A stretch of DNA of 64,000 nucleotides, taken from positions 186,001 to 250,000 of the forward strand of contig JAANDG010000016.1 of NCBI GenBank assembly GCA_036852015.1, in the 5' to 3' direction. The notes under the pieces are model-generated. The model worked only from the letters and a program-made list of their open reading frames with translations. It searched no databases and was not told the origin of the DNA. Origin of the DNA: Pelodera strongyloides (taxonomy: Eukaryota > Nematoda > Chromadorea > Rhabditida > Rhabditidae). Made by a program: the position numbers and the translations under genes. Below, piece after piece: positions 37,601 through 49,807 of this stretch; position 1 is the stretch's first letter; the number at the start of each line of letters is the position of its first letter.

Positions 37601-40600
37601 TACCCTTCTATTCACTGTTGCCTAGACATCGTTTATTGGATTGATTCTTATTGTATAAAACATTCTTTTATTTCATAAGCTGAAGACAATAGGGCTAATT
37701 CCATGGGCCGATCTCGTTGGAAGTGAGAGGCGGAAACAGCACTAGCACAGCATTTGGACAGATCATAATGCCTCCACATAGGATTGCCGAGCTTCTGGGT
37801 GTATCCTTGTCTCTCAGTAGACAGTCCAAAATGTTGCACTGTCTATCCTATTATTAGCTTCAATGTTATGTAGACGAAGCGTAATGTATATTATGCAACG
37901 GCTTCTTGTGACTCCCGTTTAGGCTCCTAGCGTAACTAATACATATGATTATGATTAAGTAGACTCTTCACACTTATGTGTTCTATGCACATGTAGTTCT
38001 AAGTAGTGTTACCATTAAGTCCACATCAAAACCTAGCGAATACAAAATCACAAATCGTATGCAATTTGTGTGTTAGTTATTCACACCTGCTCGCGTGACG
38101 TTGCTTTTTGTGGCTGGCTCATTCATACCAAGAGTTATGAGAATACTGATCAACACACATATGACTTTCGCGTCTATAAAAAAATACTTATTAAACAGAA
38201 ACAAGCACCAAAACTGAAAGCAACGGGTCAAAAGTTAAAGCAACTTCTTATCAAGTTTCAGAATCCAGCCACAACTCTATGCAATATCTCATCCTCCCAT
38301 AGACATCGAGCGGTATTATGCGTGGTTTGGTATTTCCAGCACAAAAGGAACAATTTGCATATAGTCACGAACATTCAATTGTCCACAATGTGTTTCAAAA
38401 CCACGTACCATACCGCTTTAAACATGTATTGACAAAGTACCATAAATCACAATTTCAGTCGTAACTCGCGTGCGGCTTCCGCGGGTTCCCCTCAACCACC
38501 TTCACAGCCCTCCGCACCCGCAAGCTCTTCCAGTCCGCAGCTCTCAACCAGACAAGTCCCACCCGGATTAGCAGTCAGTTTTTAAATTAATATCACTAAG
38601 CTTTTACATAGCCTTCCGAAACGTTGCACAATCATCCAAAATGAGATTATAGTGTGAGGGCGACGTGTCATTTTTCTGCCGCGCACCCTTTTTCAGTCTC
38701 ACAATTGGGCGTGCGGCAAACCCGCGGGTTCTCAATTTAGGGCGGTATCGGTACTAGGTTCGAACGAGAATCAGGGGTATTATTAAAAGCGTCGTCGCTC
38801 AAGTTCATTTGTCAACGTGTAATTTGCGCACTAATGGTCGAAATGAGCTCAGACGTTGTTGTCCTTTTTCAGTCATTTTGTTCGGTCAAAGTATTCAATT
38901 AGGTTTTATTTTTTTGCTATATATGTTTCCTGAGTGTCAATTACCGAGATTTTTTCGCTTAAAACCGATAATTACGGTTGGGAAAATGGCCCGAGATATG
39001 ATGTATTTTTAGCATTTCCCAGTCAAGTTTCCGCTGAGATTTTTTATTTAAACAAAAAGTTTGTCTGTGTACCACGTATAATAGGGGAAGTGTGGGGCGG
39101 ACAGTCGGTTACTGCAAATATTAACTCTTCCAGAAATAATGTGATCTAATATTCGAGCACAATGTCTATGTATCAATAATCTTGAGCATCCCATTCTGAT
39201 CAAAGCTTCGGTTCAATTGTACAAGTTACTTTGGTTTCCCACGGTACGCAGCTAAGTGCGCAGATACACACACACCACTCTGCAACCATATTCCCTTAAA
39301 GGATCGCAGTCACTTCAAATTCGCCTTTTTACTTCAATTATCCATAAACATGAAAAAGCACCTAGAAAAATACCATTCCGGTGTTAATTTACTGAAAAAT
39401 TAACCCAGGGAAAGAAATCCCCTCGGTTGCGTTCTAATTACGTACAGTATGACAACGACAACTGAGACAATAGAGCAGACACTTTCCCTCTTCCCCGGTT
39501 TTTCTTTGTTTTGTCATCATTGGCAACCGGCCAAGTCCCGTTGCGATTTAGAAAACACCCTATTTTGTCAAAAATCAGAACTTACAAGGGATTTCTTTCC
39601 CTGTGATAAATGTTCCGTAAATCGGTATTGGAAAGGTATTTTTCTAAGTATCTTTTTATATTTATTGATAAGTGAAGTAAAAATGCGAAATTGAAGTGAC
39701 TGCGATCCTTTAAGCAACTGTAGTTTGTCCAAATATTTTGGGCGACTCAAAACGAATGTGCAGCGATACTTTCGTGAACGAACCGTCAGTCGCGCTTTGC
39801 TTTAATAAAATACAAATTGTAACCTAGTCATAACGATGGCGATTAAGAAGTAACCTAGTCAACCTAGTCATAACCTAGTCCTAGTCATAACGATAGTAGT
39901 TTAGATAGTCAGTAGTTGTAACCTAGTCATAACGATAACGATTAAGAAGTAATCGTGATGACCGTAATCCTAATCCGAAGCTATTCACCCTTCCAAAACA
40001 GGAACGAAAAACATATTATCCTCATGGTCAGTAACACTCAAGTCACCTCAAACTAGGGAAACATGAATTTTCCCATGAAATAGCTCCCTGCCTAGTAATT
40101 CATTTTGTGTGCCAACACAAAATATACTTTCAATTCGTAAGGAGCTATTTATAAATTAAATATGTTACGTATCGCGCTTGTAACTACTGAAGTAAATCTT
40201 CGAAATCGTAAATCCGACTACAAAACGCGCATGAAATACGTGACACCAGAAGATTTTAACGACATTTTCTAATTAAATTCGTAGGTGAATAAATCCGAAA
40301 CCTGTGATTAAAAATTCAATTTGCCGCGTCAGCAATATCGTAAAAATGATGCCTATCGTGCTTTATAATTTAATTTATTGCCTTGGGAATGGATAAAGGC
40401 GAATCTAAGTCTAAGTGCTACCATTCTGGTTCAGAATTCAGGGGGCAGATATAAATTATCATCAAGGGGACAGCAAGATCATATTTCCATTTTCATTTGA
40501 CTATAGGACAGCTTTTGAAAGACAACGTTTTATATGACATGTTATCTTTTATTTATTTACTTATAAATTAAATATTCTGATTAGCACATAGTATATTTGA

Positions 40601-43160
40601 ATCCCGGGTACAAGGCGATATTTCAGCGATGCACCTTTTTGTTTTGCGCGCTTCCGTACACATGGACACTAAAAATTGCATATGCTCTATGGAACCACGT
40701 GCCATACCGCTTTAAAATTATATTTTCCAGAATATGGCCATGGCATTCGATATGGGAGCCGGTTCGGACCGCGAGAGACCTCATTTGCCTAGTACCGAGG
40801 GAATTGAATACCCACGGGCGGCCAGCTGGGCCTCTGGCACACTCACTCACGTCCTCAACGATGATAAGGGTATACTACTTTGATTATAATAATTTTCTGA
40901 TAAATGTGCCTTTTCATCTTTACAGCAAGAAATTCTTCGTGCAGTAAGATTCCGCAAAATAAGATACTTATGATAATTGTTTGAAACATGCCACTAATAA
41001 CGAAGATGTATTACGACAAATCTATCTAACTGTAAACTAAACAAACACTTTCTTGGGAGCAATTTGAAACAATTACCTCCAAAAAAACTTTCTTATTTAG
41101 GTCGCCAGCTCTTCCGTTGTTTTCTATTCGACGCTCTCGCGGAGGAAAATCTCAATTTTCTCGAGGCGGTTGATAAGTTGAAGAAGATGAAACAAAACGA
41201 TGAGAAACAAGTTAGTAGTGATAAAATTAAAGACAACTATCATTTACAATTTACACCATAGTTTACAATTACACCCCACCAAGTGCCATAGCACCTGCGA
41301 GATTTTGTTTTTTAGTAGAACGAATGTTGTTTATGACATTTCTAACAATCTACAGTGACGTAATTGCCGCAATTAGGGTGTTATAATCACTTAATTAATA
41401 CTTCCTTTCCAGAAGTTTGCTCGTGAAGTTGTCGACTGCTATTCCCCGTACGTCAACTTGAGCAGTAGCGCAATGCAGGTAATACTTGCAATAGAATTTA
41501 CCATTACAGAAGATATTAGATTTACGTGAAAACCTCTACTATTTCCACTATTATATTATTCCTGTGCTAGCACTAAATGAAAATCGCTAGCAATAAATTG
41601 TAGAGGATCGCAGCATAATTAGCCCGTATTCTCGGGTCGACGGAAACGTTCCGTTTGGGAAATCCTTAGTATGCAAATTTCTCGACTATCTAGACTAGCT
41701 GGAGAAAAAATTTGCATACGAATGAGCTCCCAAACGGAACATTCCCGTCGACCCGAGAATACGGGCTAATGAGTGCTTAAGATGAAACTAACTTCTTTCA
41801 TTTCGCAGAAAATCAAAGCCGCTGCCGAGTCGGAAAACCCTGAGCCGAATGAATTTGCGCCAGCGTGCAAAGAGGTGAGAGGATGCTTTTGAATATATTC
41901 AAACATAATTTCATAAACACATAGGGAACCGACGATGTCAAATTCCTAGTAAAAACGGAAAGGAACGAGCATGCTCGTATATAATAGTTAACTGAAACAT
42001 TTACTTTTCAGCTTTGTTGCTAAAATTAATTTTCGATGTAATATAAATTTCCTAGGTTCGGCGACTTCTGGAAAACGATCAGTTCCCACGTTTTCGGCGA
42101 TCCGACACATATTTGCATTACTTGGAGGTAAAGTTTAAAAGAGTCGAGGGCAAAATTCCATAAGGAAACACTTCGTGTCGACGTTCGTATAAAGTAAACT
42201 TTAAAATGGACATTCAGGAGTTGTTGCCGAGAAGTTACGCTGAGAAATGGGCCACTTCTTTCGAAGCCCTATTGGGAAACCATGTCGGTCGTCAGTACTT
42301 CAGACTCTTTCTCAGAAGTATCCATGCTGAGGAGAACCTGCGCTTCTGGGAGGTGAGATAACTCTCTCTCACACATATCTCTATTCTCTCTCTCTCTCTT
42401 CTCTCTCTTTCTTTCTCTTTAAGCTGGACCAAATCATAGGACATGTTTTTTATAACAAAATACTTCAGAATGTAATATTTTGTCTGTATCAAAAAAAACT
42501 AGCAGAAAACAGTGTATGTAATTATAAAAATGTTTTAGAGGATTTTTCTATACTAATCTTCCAGGCTGTGGTCGAATTCCGTGCTACGAAGAATAAGAGT
42601 CCGGCGATGCTGAACCTTGCCAGAGTTATTCTGCAGGCCTATCTGGCCGAGGGACAAAATAACGAGGTAACATATGGTGATTTATCTCTGTCTCCCTCTT
42701 TCTCTCTCTCTCTTTCTCTCTCTCTCTATCGTCTTCCCTCTTTCTACAACTTTTCTTATGACTGTCTTCTAGGTTTTCCTTCCATTCGGTGTTCGTCAAG
42801 TAATCGAGAGAAAGATTCAAGACAAAGAAGTCGATATTTCTCTCTTCGATGAGGCGATCAAACACGTCGAACAGGTGAGTAACACTATTTGATGCGTCGG
42901 AGAAATAGCGCAGCCAGTAAACACTGCGGTTACGCTCCGCACGTAAACGCAAAGCGAGGCGGCGGGAAACATACGCTAAAACACAGTATAATATCACTTT
43001 GGTACTCGTAATGGTACGCTCGTAACGTGCGTTCAGACATGAAACAAACAATCAAACAAACAGTTCAATTTCATTATTGCAGGTGCTCCGAAACGATCCC
43101 TATGTGCGTTTCCTGCAGAGTCAGGAATACGTGACACTTCTCAGCAAACTCAAGAATTAA
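28698..43160 (+). CDS. rgs-3: Double-RGS-domain G-protein regulator, RGS-3-like (14 exons seen, 5' end missing)
   Basis: Exons: 28698-28872, 29238-29311, 29451-29572, 32399-32534, 38459-38573, 40731-40869, 41101-41210, 41413-41478, 41809-41874, 42056-42127, 42218-42352, 42565-42666, 42773-42874, 43083-43160. Phase is unbroken over 496 codons; the first exon seen opens in phase 2, so at least one more lies upstream. Residues 1-239 are Ser/Pro/Glu-rich. The first RGS domain (~240-360) starts AASWASGTLTHVLNDD and has AEENLNFLEAV and VNL; its end is ENDQFPRFRRSDTYL. The second (~370-494) has HAEENLRFWEAV and ends RNDPYVRFLQSQEYV. RGS domains speed GTP hydrolysis by G-alpha-i/o/q. C. elegans RGS-3, a sensory-neuron regulator, is known to have two RGS domains; orthology is inferred from that architecture. 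The position of RGS4 Asn128 is Asn in the first domain and Phe in the second. Confidence 0.88.
31965..32160 (+). promoter_or_regulatory. Possible internal promoter of the RGS gene
   Basis: A GC-richer block ~240-430 bases upstream of the exon at 32399 contains TGACGTCA (a CRE, near 32000), GCCCGCCC and a TATA-like TTTATACC, with a candidate donor AAGAG|GTGAGT near 31990. It could start a shorter RGS isoform. This rests on motif content only. Confidence 0.25.
34395..34552. repeat. 16-bp minisatellite, CpG-rich
   Basis: About ten copies of GCGCACTGCGGTACTC with single-base variants (CTC, CAG, GAG), in the 5.9-kb RGS intron. It is far more CpG-rich than its surroundings. Open frames over it are repeat artefacts. 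Confidence 0.9.
34782..34964 (-). CDS. Probable terminal exon of a gene nested in the RGS intron
   Basis: On the minus strand ATTTTTAG precedes an open stretch of 60 codons ending TAG. The peptide opens EMEEWCSQLPKQGHECTVEV, is acidic (VEDPMGNEDHIEN) and ends LLFVSAEN. Codon use is gene-like and the sequence is GC-richer than the surrounding intron. An internal donor (TCAG|GTGGTA) could shorten it. I could not find the upstream exon: a candidate at ~35765-35810 ends in a fine donor but has no acceptor. No family recognised. Confidence 0.4.
   Translation of the reverse strand, partial: EMEEWCSQLPKQGHECTVEVNAEVDVQFMVEDPMGNEDHIENSGGTNEISRELLFVSAEN
35405..35701 (+). CDS. Unassigned ORF in the RGS intron
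   Basis: A 98-codon frame whose last ~80 codons look protein-like (KASFGESTEETIRMPIAKLQ, then LPEEMQKCIHQLALLK). There is no convincing splice acceptor, and neither a promoter nor a domain is visible. It may be an exon of a nested gene or chance. Confidence 0.2.
   Translation: MFMIYVNIKVLFTRFKIPAIIAKASFGESTEETIRMPIAKLQTHTFSLGFAMLARNSVECSLPEEMQKCIHQLALLKTIIIQMEQKSAIIVTDKYDID
39296..39712. mobile_element. TTAA element in an RGS intron
   Basis: TTAAAGGATCGCAGTCACTT at the left and AAGTGACTGCGATCCTTTAA at the right; inverted repeats continue inward (AATTCGCCTTTTTACTTCA vs TGAAGTAAAAATGCGAAATT). The centre (CCCTCTTCCCCGGTTTTTC) is not palindromic. Confidence 0.75.
39819..39950. repeat. Irregular tandem repeat of GTAACCTAGTCATAACGAT
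   Basis: Four to five partial copies of a ~19-base unit with internal CCTAGT duplications, in an RGS intron. Confidence 0.75.
41619..41769. mobile_element. 151-bp palindromic MITE in an RGS intron
   Basis: TTAGCCCGTATTCTCGGGTC and GACCCGAGAATACGGGCTAA are exact inverted repeats, extending through CGACGGGAATGTTCCGTTTG-type arms to a short centre. It is unlike the TTAAAG families; a 2-3-base target duplication is possible. It lies 39 bases before the next exon. Confidence 0.75.
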
Positions 43161-43506
43161 TACAGTTGAATATTAGGAATATAATCACAGTTTTATAAGG
43201 ATTGATCTTTTTTGTATTTTGTACCACTACCGCTAGTCGACTTGCTTTGCACATATTTTTTGACTTTTTACTTTCATTTTTTACTTTTGTTTATCAACTG
43301 AAGGATCCAATAATTAGTCACACAGAAAAGAAACATTTTACATATTGAATATACTTTCATATTTTATTTCATCACTCATATTTTTTTCGCTAGCACTCGT
43401 TTCTTCAAAAAGCTCACCAATTCAGCATAATTGTCAAATTTTCAACATTCAAATGTTTTATTTTATACACACAAAAATAGATGTTCTATATGTTGAGTTC
43501 CAATGA

Positions 43507-43512
43507 AATAAA
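43507..43512 (+). terminator. Likely polyadenylation signal of the RGS gene
   Basis: AATAAA about 350 bases after the stop codon, followed by a T-rich stretch. Confidence 0.5.
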
Positions 43513-44289
43513 GCAATTTATGGTTTACCAGCCTTTTCTATAAATCACCAGACGGCTTCGTAGTATCGCTTACGTAGTATCGGAAAGTACGCTGGTACGT
43601 AGGGAATACTTCGAAATACTCGCAAAAAAAATGGACATGTTTTTATATGAAACGTCTGAAGCGTGTATTCTAAGTTTATGTAATAAGATTCAGTTGTGCT
43701 TATTTTAGAGAGTTGCGAAAAGTGGCCTGCTTATACCAAACACCTGAAGTGTAGAAAAACGTTGCGGTCGAAAAACAAACAAAATTTCAAACTTTTCTAA
43801 GCACCCCCTATAAAAAAAGTTTGCCATTCGCGTCACGTAACGGTAACGCTCCAAAAGTGCATCGCCAAACGAAAAAGTAATTCTATGAAAAATTAGAGCT
43901 TAATGAGATAAGCAAACGCGAACATTGTCTCGAGTGTCCCCGGCGATCCCGAAGCGAGATATAAGCAAAAGTCGCGTGTTAGAGATCGACTAAATAGCAC
44001 TGCGACTGCTAAGACGCAGAGTAGACGGCCAGTATCGATCGCACTATTGCGCAATAAAAATAGGCCAGCCTAACCTCAAACTTGGGTAATTAAACCGCAG
44101 CTGGCAAAGGACAGGGAGAAATTGTCCGCATAAATAGAAATGATGCGGCGGATCAATTTGATCGCAAAGTGATCGTTCTTTGACATTGAGTGTACTATGA
44201 TTGTCAAAATTAAGTCGAAATTTAAAATTCACGTAGATCAAGTCTAATATGTAAATCAACTTCAAGATGATCTCGACGGCATTTAACTT

Positions 44290-45890
44290 GACGGGCAACA
44301 TGTTCTGCTCAGAACTTGCCGCAAAAAAAGTCGCGTGAAAACTTCACCGTAGATATAGTAATGCTGCAAATCAACTTCAATATGATGTCAGACACGCATT
44401 TGACTTAGACGGGCAAACTGTCTTCTGCTTCAGAATCTTGACGAAAAAAGTTGAAGTGCAAACTCACCGTAGTGACAAGTAATGATGCAAAACAACTTCA
44501 ATGTGAGCAGACGCGCATTTGTCTTCGACGAGCAACATGTCTCCCGCTTCAGAACCATGACGTCAAAAATAAGTCGACGTGCAAATCATCGTATGATATA
44601 GTAATGTGCAAATCAACTTCAATGATGATACAGATGCGCATTTGATTAAACGGGCAACATGTCTTCTGCTTCAGAACTATGACGTCAAAAAAGTCGACGT
44701 TGCAAACTTCAACGTAGGACATATAATGCTGCAAATCAACTTCAATGATGATCAGACGCGCATTTGACTCAGACGGGCAAACCGTTTCTGCTTCAGAATC
44801 TATGATTCAAAAATAGCCGACGTTAAACTCACCGTAGTGATATTAAAATGTAAATCACTCCATGATGATGTAGACGCGCATTTACTTAGACGGGCAACAT
44901 GTGTTTGCTTCAGAATCTATGACGTCAAAAATAAGTCGACGTGCATACTTCACCGTAGTGATATAGTAATGCTGCAACAACTTCAATGATGATGTCAGAC
45001 GCGCATTTGACTAGACGGGCAACATGTCTTCTGCTTCAGAATCTATGACAAAAGAAGTCGACGTGCAAACTTCACCGTAGTGACATAGTAAAGCTGCAAA
45101 TCAATTCAATGATGATGTCAGACGCGCATTTGACTAGACGGGCAACATGTCTTATGCTTCAGAACCTATGACGTCAAAAATAAGTCGACGTGCAAACTTC
45201 ACCGTAGTGATATAGTAATGCTGCAAATCAACTTCAATGATGATGTCAGACGCGCATTCGACTTAAACGGACAATACCGTTTTTGCTTCAGAAGCTATGA
45301 CGTAAAAATAAGTCGACGTGAAACTTCACGTAGTGAATAGTAATGCTTATCAACTTCAATGATGATGTCAGGCGCGCATTCGACTCAGACGGGCAATACC
45401 GTTTCTGCTTCAGAATCTATGACGTCAAAAATAAGCGACGTACAAATTCCCGTAGTGATATATTAATGATGTAAATCAACTTCAATGATGATGTAGACGC
45501 GCATTTGACTTAGACGGGCAACATTGTCTTCTGCTTCAGAATCTGTGACGTCAAAAATATGATGACGTGCAAAATTCAGGTATTGAATAGTAAGCTGCAA
45601 ATCACTCAATGATGATGCAGACGCGCTTTTTACTTAGACGGGCAACGTGTTCTGCTTAGAATCATGACGTCAAAATAATGCGACGTCAAATTCACGTAGA
45701 GCAAGTAATGATGCAAATAAACTTCAATGATGATGTCAGACGCGCATTCGACAAGACGGGACAATAGCGTTTCTGCTTCCGAAGCTATGACGCCAAAAAT
45801 AAGTCGACGTGCAAACTTCACCGTAGTGATATATTAATGATGTAAATCAACTTCAACGATGATGTCAGACGCGCATTTAACGCAGAAAAA
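44290..45890. repeat. Satellite of ~12 degraded copies, ~128-bp unit
   Basis: Each unit holds GACGCGCATTTGACTTAGAC, GGGCAACATGTCTTCTGCTT, CAGAATCTATGACGTCAAAA, AAGTCGACGTGCAAACTTCA and CCGTAGTGATATAGTAATGC. Copies differ mainly by single-base deletions rather than substitutions. The array ends in GCGC-rich DNA that leads into the minimal Helitron at 45950. Confidence 0.9.
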
Positions 45891-45949
45891 AAGGAAAATA
45901 GTACATAAAATACAAGGCTTGCGCGAACGCTCAAGTAAAACGTAAAACG

Positions 45950-46013
45950 CTAGAGCGAGGCGCGCGCGCAGCGCGCGCCGAGCTCTAGTCTCCTTTGCCG
46001 TTATATAATAAGA
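45950..46013 (-). mobile_element. Minimal 64-bp Helitron-like element
   Basis: On the minus strand: TCTTATTATATAACGGC, then a long GC hairpin (GGCGCGCGCTGCGCGCGCGCC) and a terminal CTAG. It adjoins the ~128-bp satellite. Confidence 0.45.
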
Positions 46014-47647
46014 AGACGATTACTCAGTGAAAATTTTGCAGTCACTACTAATCGGGAAATAACTTGTTCCGCTTTAAGCCAATTTGCTTTATTTTTAATC
46101 AATTATTATTTATCCTGAAGATAAGTCCCTTCTCTTTCTGTGCGGAGGAATTTCAACGAAAAGAAAACTCAGCGAATATAACATTGAAGTGAATGAAACT
46201 CCACGCTTATTGAGTTCATTTCAGGAAACCTCGTGTTATTTTCAGTTCAGTGACTTTTCAATAAAATTCCAACTATGAGAAAGCCATGCTTGCGATTCGA
46301 CTTCCCTTTATATGTTAATATTATTTTTTATCGAAAGAGAAAACATTGGATATCTAGAAACGAAGCCAATAAAGGTTCAGACTAGCAAAACGACGGTCAA
46401 TCACACACAAAAAAAAGGGTTTGGATAATTAGCCTGGTTAGCAAGTCTTTTCACGGCAAATTAATATTGAGAGGCTAACTTCAGGCCCGCAATAAATAGA
46501 AAATCTCGCTCTGTTATTGAAAACATTCTTTCAAACATGACCCCATTCTTCAATAAATCAAACTTGTGATTTTTACTGTTTCACAGGTTTATGAGTTTCT
46601 CAATTCTAACGTGACGCAAACTTCTCTAACGGCTATTATTTGTGTTTAATTTTCACGGAATTTCTTTTAAATGCATGTGTAATTGTGGGCCTCTACACGC
46701 AAGTGACGTCCAGAGAGAAGAATAATGGCCACGCTATTTTAGTGGAACTTCTGAAGCAGGACCTAAACACCGATAAATTTCAAACCAAAATAGTCATTTT
46801 GTGGGAATCTTCGGCGTCCAATCCGGTGTGCGAGTGTAGTGCGGCGCACCAAATATGGTGCAAAATCATCGCCGCGTCCTTGCCTAATTTTCGCTCAGAC
46901 CCAGTTTTTTTGTGTCCATTTGTTGCGTTACTGTTGTGATGTGATGTTTAGTATGCTTTAATAAAGGAAGTTAGTAAACGAAGTTAGCAATAATATATGA
47001 ATTTAAAATGCTTTATTTACATAAACTGGTCCCTAAGACCTAAGACATTCCATTCGTTTACTCCACGTTGCCACCATTATAAAAGCCCCTTTGCGGGAGA
47101 AACTATGGAGATATTCTCATTATATCACATGAATATTTCATTTTCTTATAACAAATGCCATAGAAAATGCAACAACAAAACTAGACTCTATCACAGAACT
47201 TTGGAAAGCAAAACGTTGATTTGTGAGGAGCAAAAACATCTAATTTGTTAGAGCCGAACGGACATGGTTTCAAACGTATATTAGAAGCAAATTACGTCCA
47301 ATTCTGTGCCAAAAATGCCCAGAAGAAACAGAAATTTGCATATAATACAGGGAACAAAACCACGTATCATACTCATAAAGCATTGCTTTGGTTGAACCAT
47401 AGCTATAATATCGCTCAAATTTACGTAAATCTTCCGTCTTCATCAAACAACGTATGCACGTCAAAATACACTTTTTTATGAAGAAAAGTAGATTCTTCCA
47501 AAAAAATGTTCTCGAACACTTCTAAGAAAATGCGAGCCCACTTACTATTGTTCCTTTTTAAACTTGGAAAGTAGTTGAACATCCTTTGCACGATGAAGAT
47601 AGTTGTTGTGGTCACTTTAAAAATCGTAGGCCTTACTTTTATTAACG

Positions 47648-47818
47648 TTAAATGGCTATAACAGCCGGTTGTGAAACGTATGTTGGACAACGGCTTTCCC
47701 ATGTATTATATGCAATGACCTTAGAAAATCGCCCTTATCGCGCACGCTTGCATATAGTACATACACGGAATGCAGTTGAAGAACAGACGTTTGCATGCCA
47801 GCTGTTATGCCGCTTTAA
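47648..47818. mobile_element. MITE, TATAACNGCCGG family
   Basis: The left end is GGCTATAACAGCCGGTTGTG and the right end CCAGCTGTTATGCCGCTTTAA, with TTAA at both sides. It is related to 59696-59942 by the ATAACNGCCGGTT end. Confidence 0.6.
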
Positions 47819-49527
47819 TTATCTATCGGTAATATTGTAAATATCTAGTCTCACAACTCACAACCACACACGCTCGTACTCGGTTAACTTCTTTTTTCGT
47901 CTATATTCCCAAAAAAGTCATCCTGGCTTTTGACATTATCCCCTATTCACCTTGTTCAAAACGTCGACTTTGTTTTTGGATTCCAATTGTAAGGGAAGTT
48001 TTCCCCGGGGAGAAATGATCCCAAAAAGGAGATAAGTGAGGGAGAGCTCCCTTCAAAAACACTGGAAATTACAAAGAAACGGATAGATCGGTCCCATTTA
48101 AGTTTAAAATACATGTCAAATTATTTTATTCTGTGAGTACATCGAAATACTTAACAATTTCCAAAAAATATACTGAACCAAAAAAAATTACTTCAAAAAT
48201 TCATAAAAGAATAATTGATTATTCGCCGATAATCTTATTTGAAAATGAGGAAAATTAGTTTATAACAACACATGGCGAAAATGGATTGGAAGTGGATTCC
48301 GTACTTCACCGTTGATTTTTGTAAGCAGAGAAAAATTTTGATTACAAATTGAATTATCCGAAGAAAAATTTCATTTAACTTCCAGATGCTCATGTATTTT
48401 TATCAAAATAAACTTATTCAGACAAGTACAAGTAGTATATTAGGAAGCATGTATTTCCTTTATTCTCTTCGTTTTTTTAGAATAAATAGAGTTTCTACCA
48501 ACTTTCTTGCCGAATTAACCGCTCATGCATAGGGAAATAGCAGAACAAACAACAACGTCTTTAGTCTTGACTCTCGACTCAACTTTTTTTTCCCAGTAAA
48601 ACTCAAACTTATCAATAATTTGTTACTAGCATTATATAGTTCTTTGTATATAAAAGTTATCACTCGAGCAACTAAAATATTCTATTTGTCTTTATTTAAA
48701 ATATTTGATTTATTAAAAAATTAAAAATATGTTTAATTTTTTTATTGAAAATACTGCTCTATTTAAAGTTAAAATTTTATTTTTAGTAATTATATGGCTT
48801 TTTTATATTTTTGTTTCAGAAGTAACTTCCGAGTTCTTTTTCCTCTTTATATAATAGTTTTTTCTGTGTCTCCCCAGAAACAATCATTAAAACAATTCAT
48901 TGAAAAAATTGCACTGCGAGTCTGAAAGTGGATTTCGAACAAAAAAGACTAAAGAACTCATTTCAGCACTTTTTTTTTATTTTTTTTTTATTAGGCTATC
49001 CATCGTGTTTCAATGATTTGAGATATATTTTTGCTCATTATAACAAAAAAATATTCTTGTAAGACCAGAACCTTTCAATTTTTAGCCACGTATGTAATGT
49101 AGAAAACCATAATCTTATCTTATTCAGATAAGCAAACATTATTAGGCTGCCTAAGCTAAACTACATTATGGAAAGCTCAAGGGGTAATGCAAAAAAAGCG
49201 TCCTTGTTTTGAAATGCTACCTCAGTAACAATTAGGAGCTCTACGCCATTTGAGAACTTATTACTTCAGCAACTGAGATGCGCTGCGAATCCGTATAAAT
49301 AACTATACGAATTTTTGTTTCCTAAGTACAAAATAATATAATTTGTCGTTGAAAAACTGCGTGTGTTGAAGGGTCAGGCCTACAAAAATCGACATATTGC
49401 AAATATTCGAGATATTCCTGTATTCTTGTAAATCAAAATATGCAAAATATGCCAAATTATTCCAATTTTTCTGCAACCAACTTATCGGCTTTTATTTGAG
49501 TTACGCTGATTTTTTTTATTTACTAAA

Positions 49528-49562
49528 CCAGGCGGTTTTCGCCGCCTTTATATAATATAAGA
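49528..49562 (-). mobile_element. Minimal 35-bp Helitron-like element
   Basis: On the minus strand TCTTATATTATATAAAG runs straight into the hairpin GGCGG-CGAAAA-CCGCC and CTGG followed by T. It is the shortest member of the series. Confidence 0.4.
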
Positions 49563-49762
49563 TAATACTCAACAACTATAATGCATTCAATTCTCACTTA
49601 TTATATCCTACACCCAAAAAGAGTGAATATATATTGTGACACGTTTGACATGTTGATTGCTCTTGCCTATAATTACAATGAAGATATGTATATTATTATA
49701 TGCGGGCTCCAACAAGCGAACGGCACAATTCCAAAGAAGGCAATAGTATACGCTGCAGGGCC

Positions 49763-49807
49763 AAAATCAAAAGAAATTCCCATTCACGGAGAATTTCTTT
49801 TGATTTT
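49763..49807. repeat. Perfect 17-bp inverted repeat, 11-base loop
   Basis: AAAATCAAAAGAAATTC and GAATTTCTTTTGATTTT around CCATTCACGGA. It lies inside an 82-codon frame (49581-49829) that is otherwise unsupported. Confidence 0.8.

Noticed and set aside
44290..45890. CRISPR-like array
   Set aside because: The unit is contiguous ~128 bp without spacers, in a eukaryotic context; it is satellite DNA.
46640..46939. Protein-like ORF (HAILVELLKQDLNTDKFQTK)
   Set aside because: No ATG, no acceptor and no domain. It is kept only as a note in the gene-desert entry.
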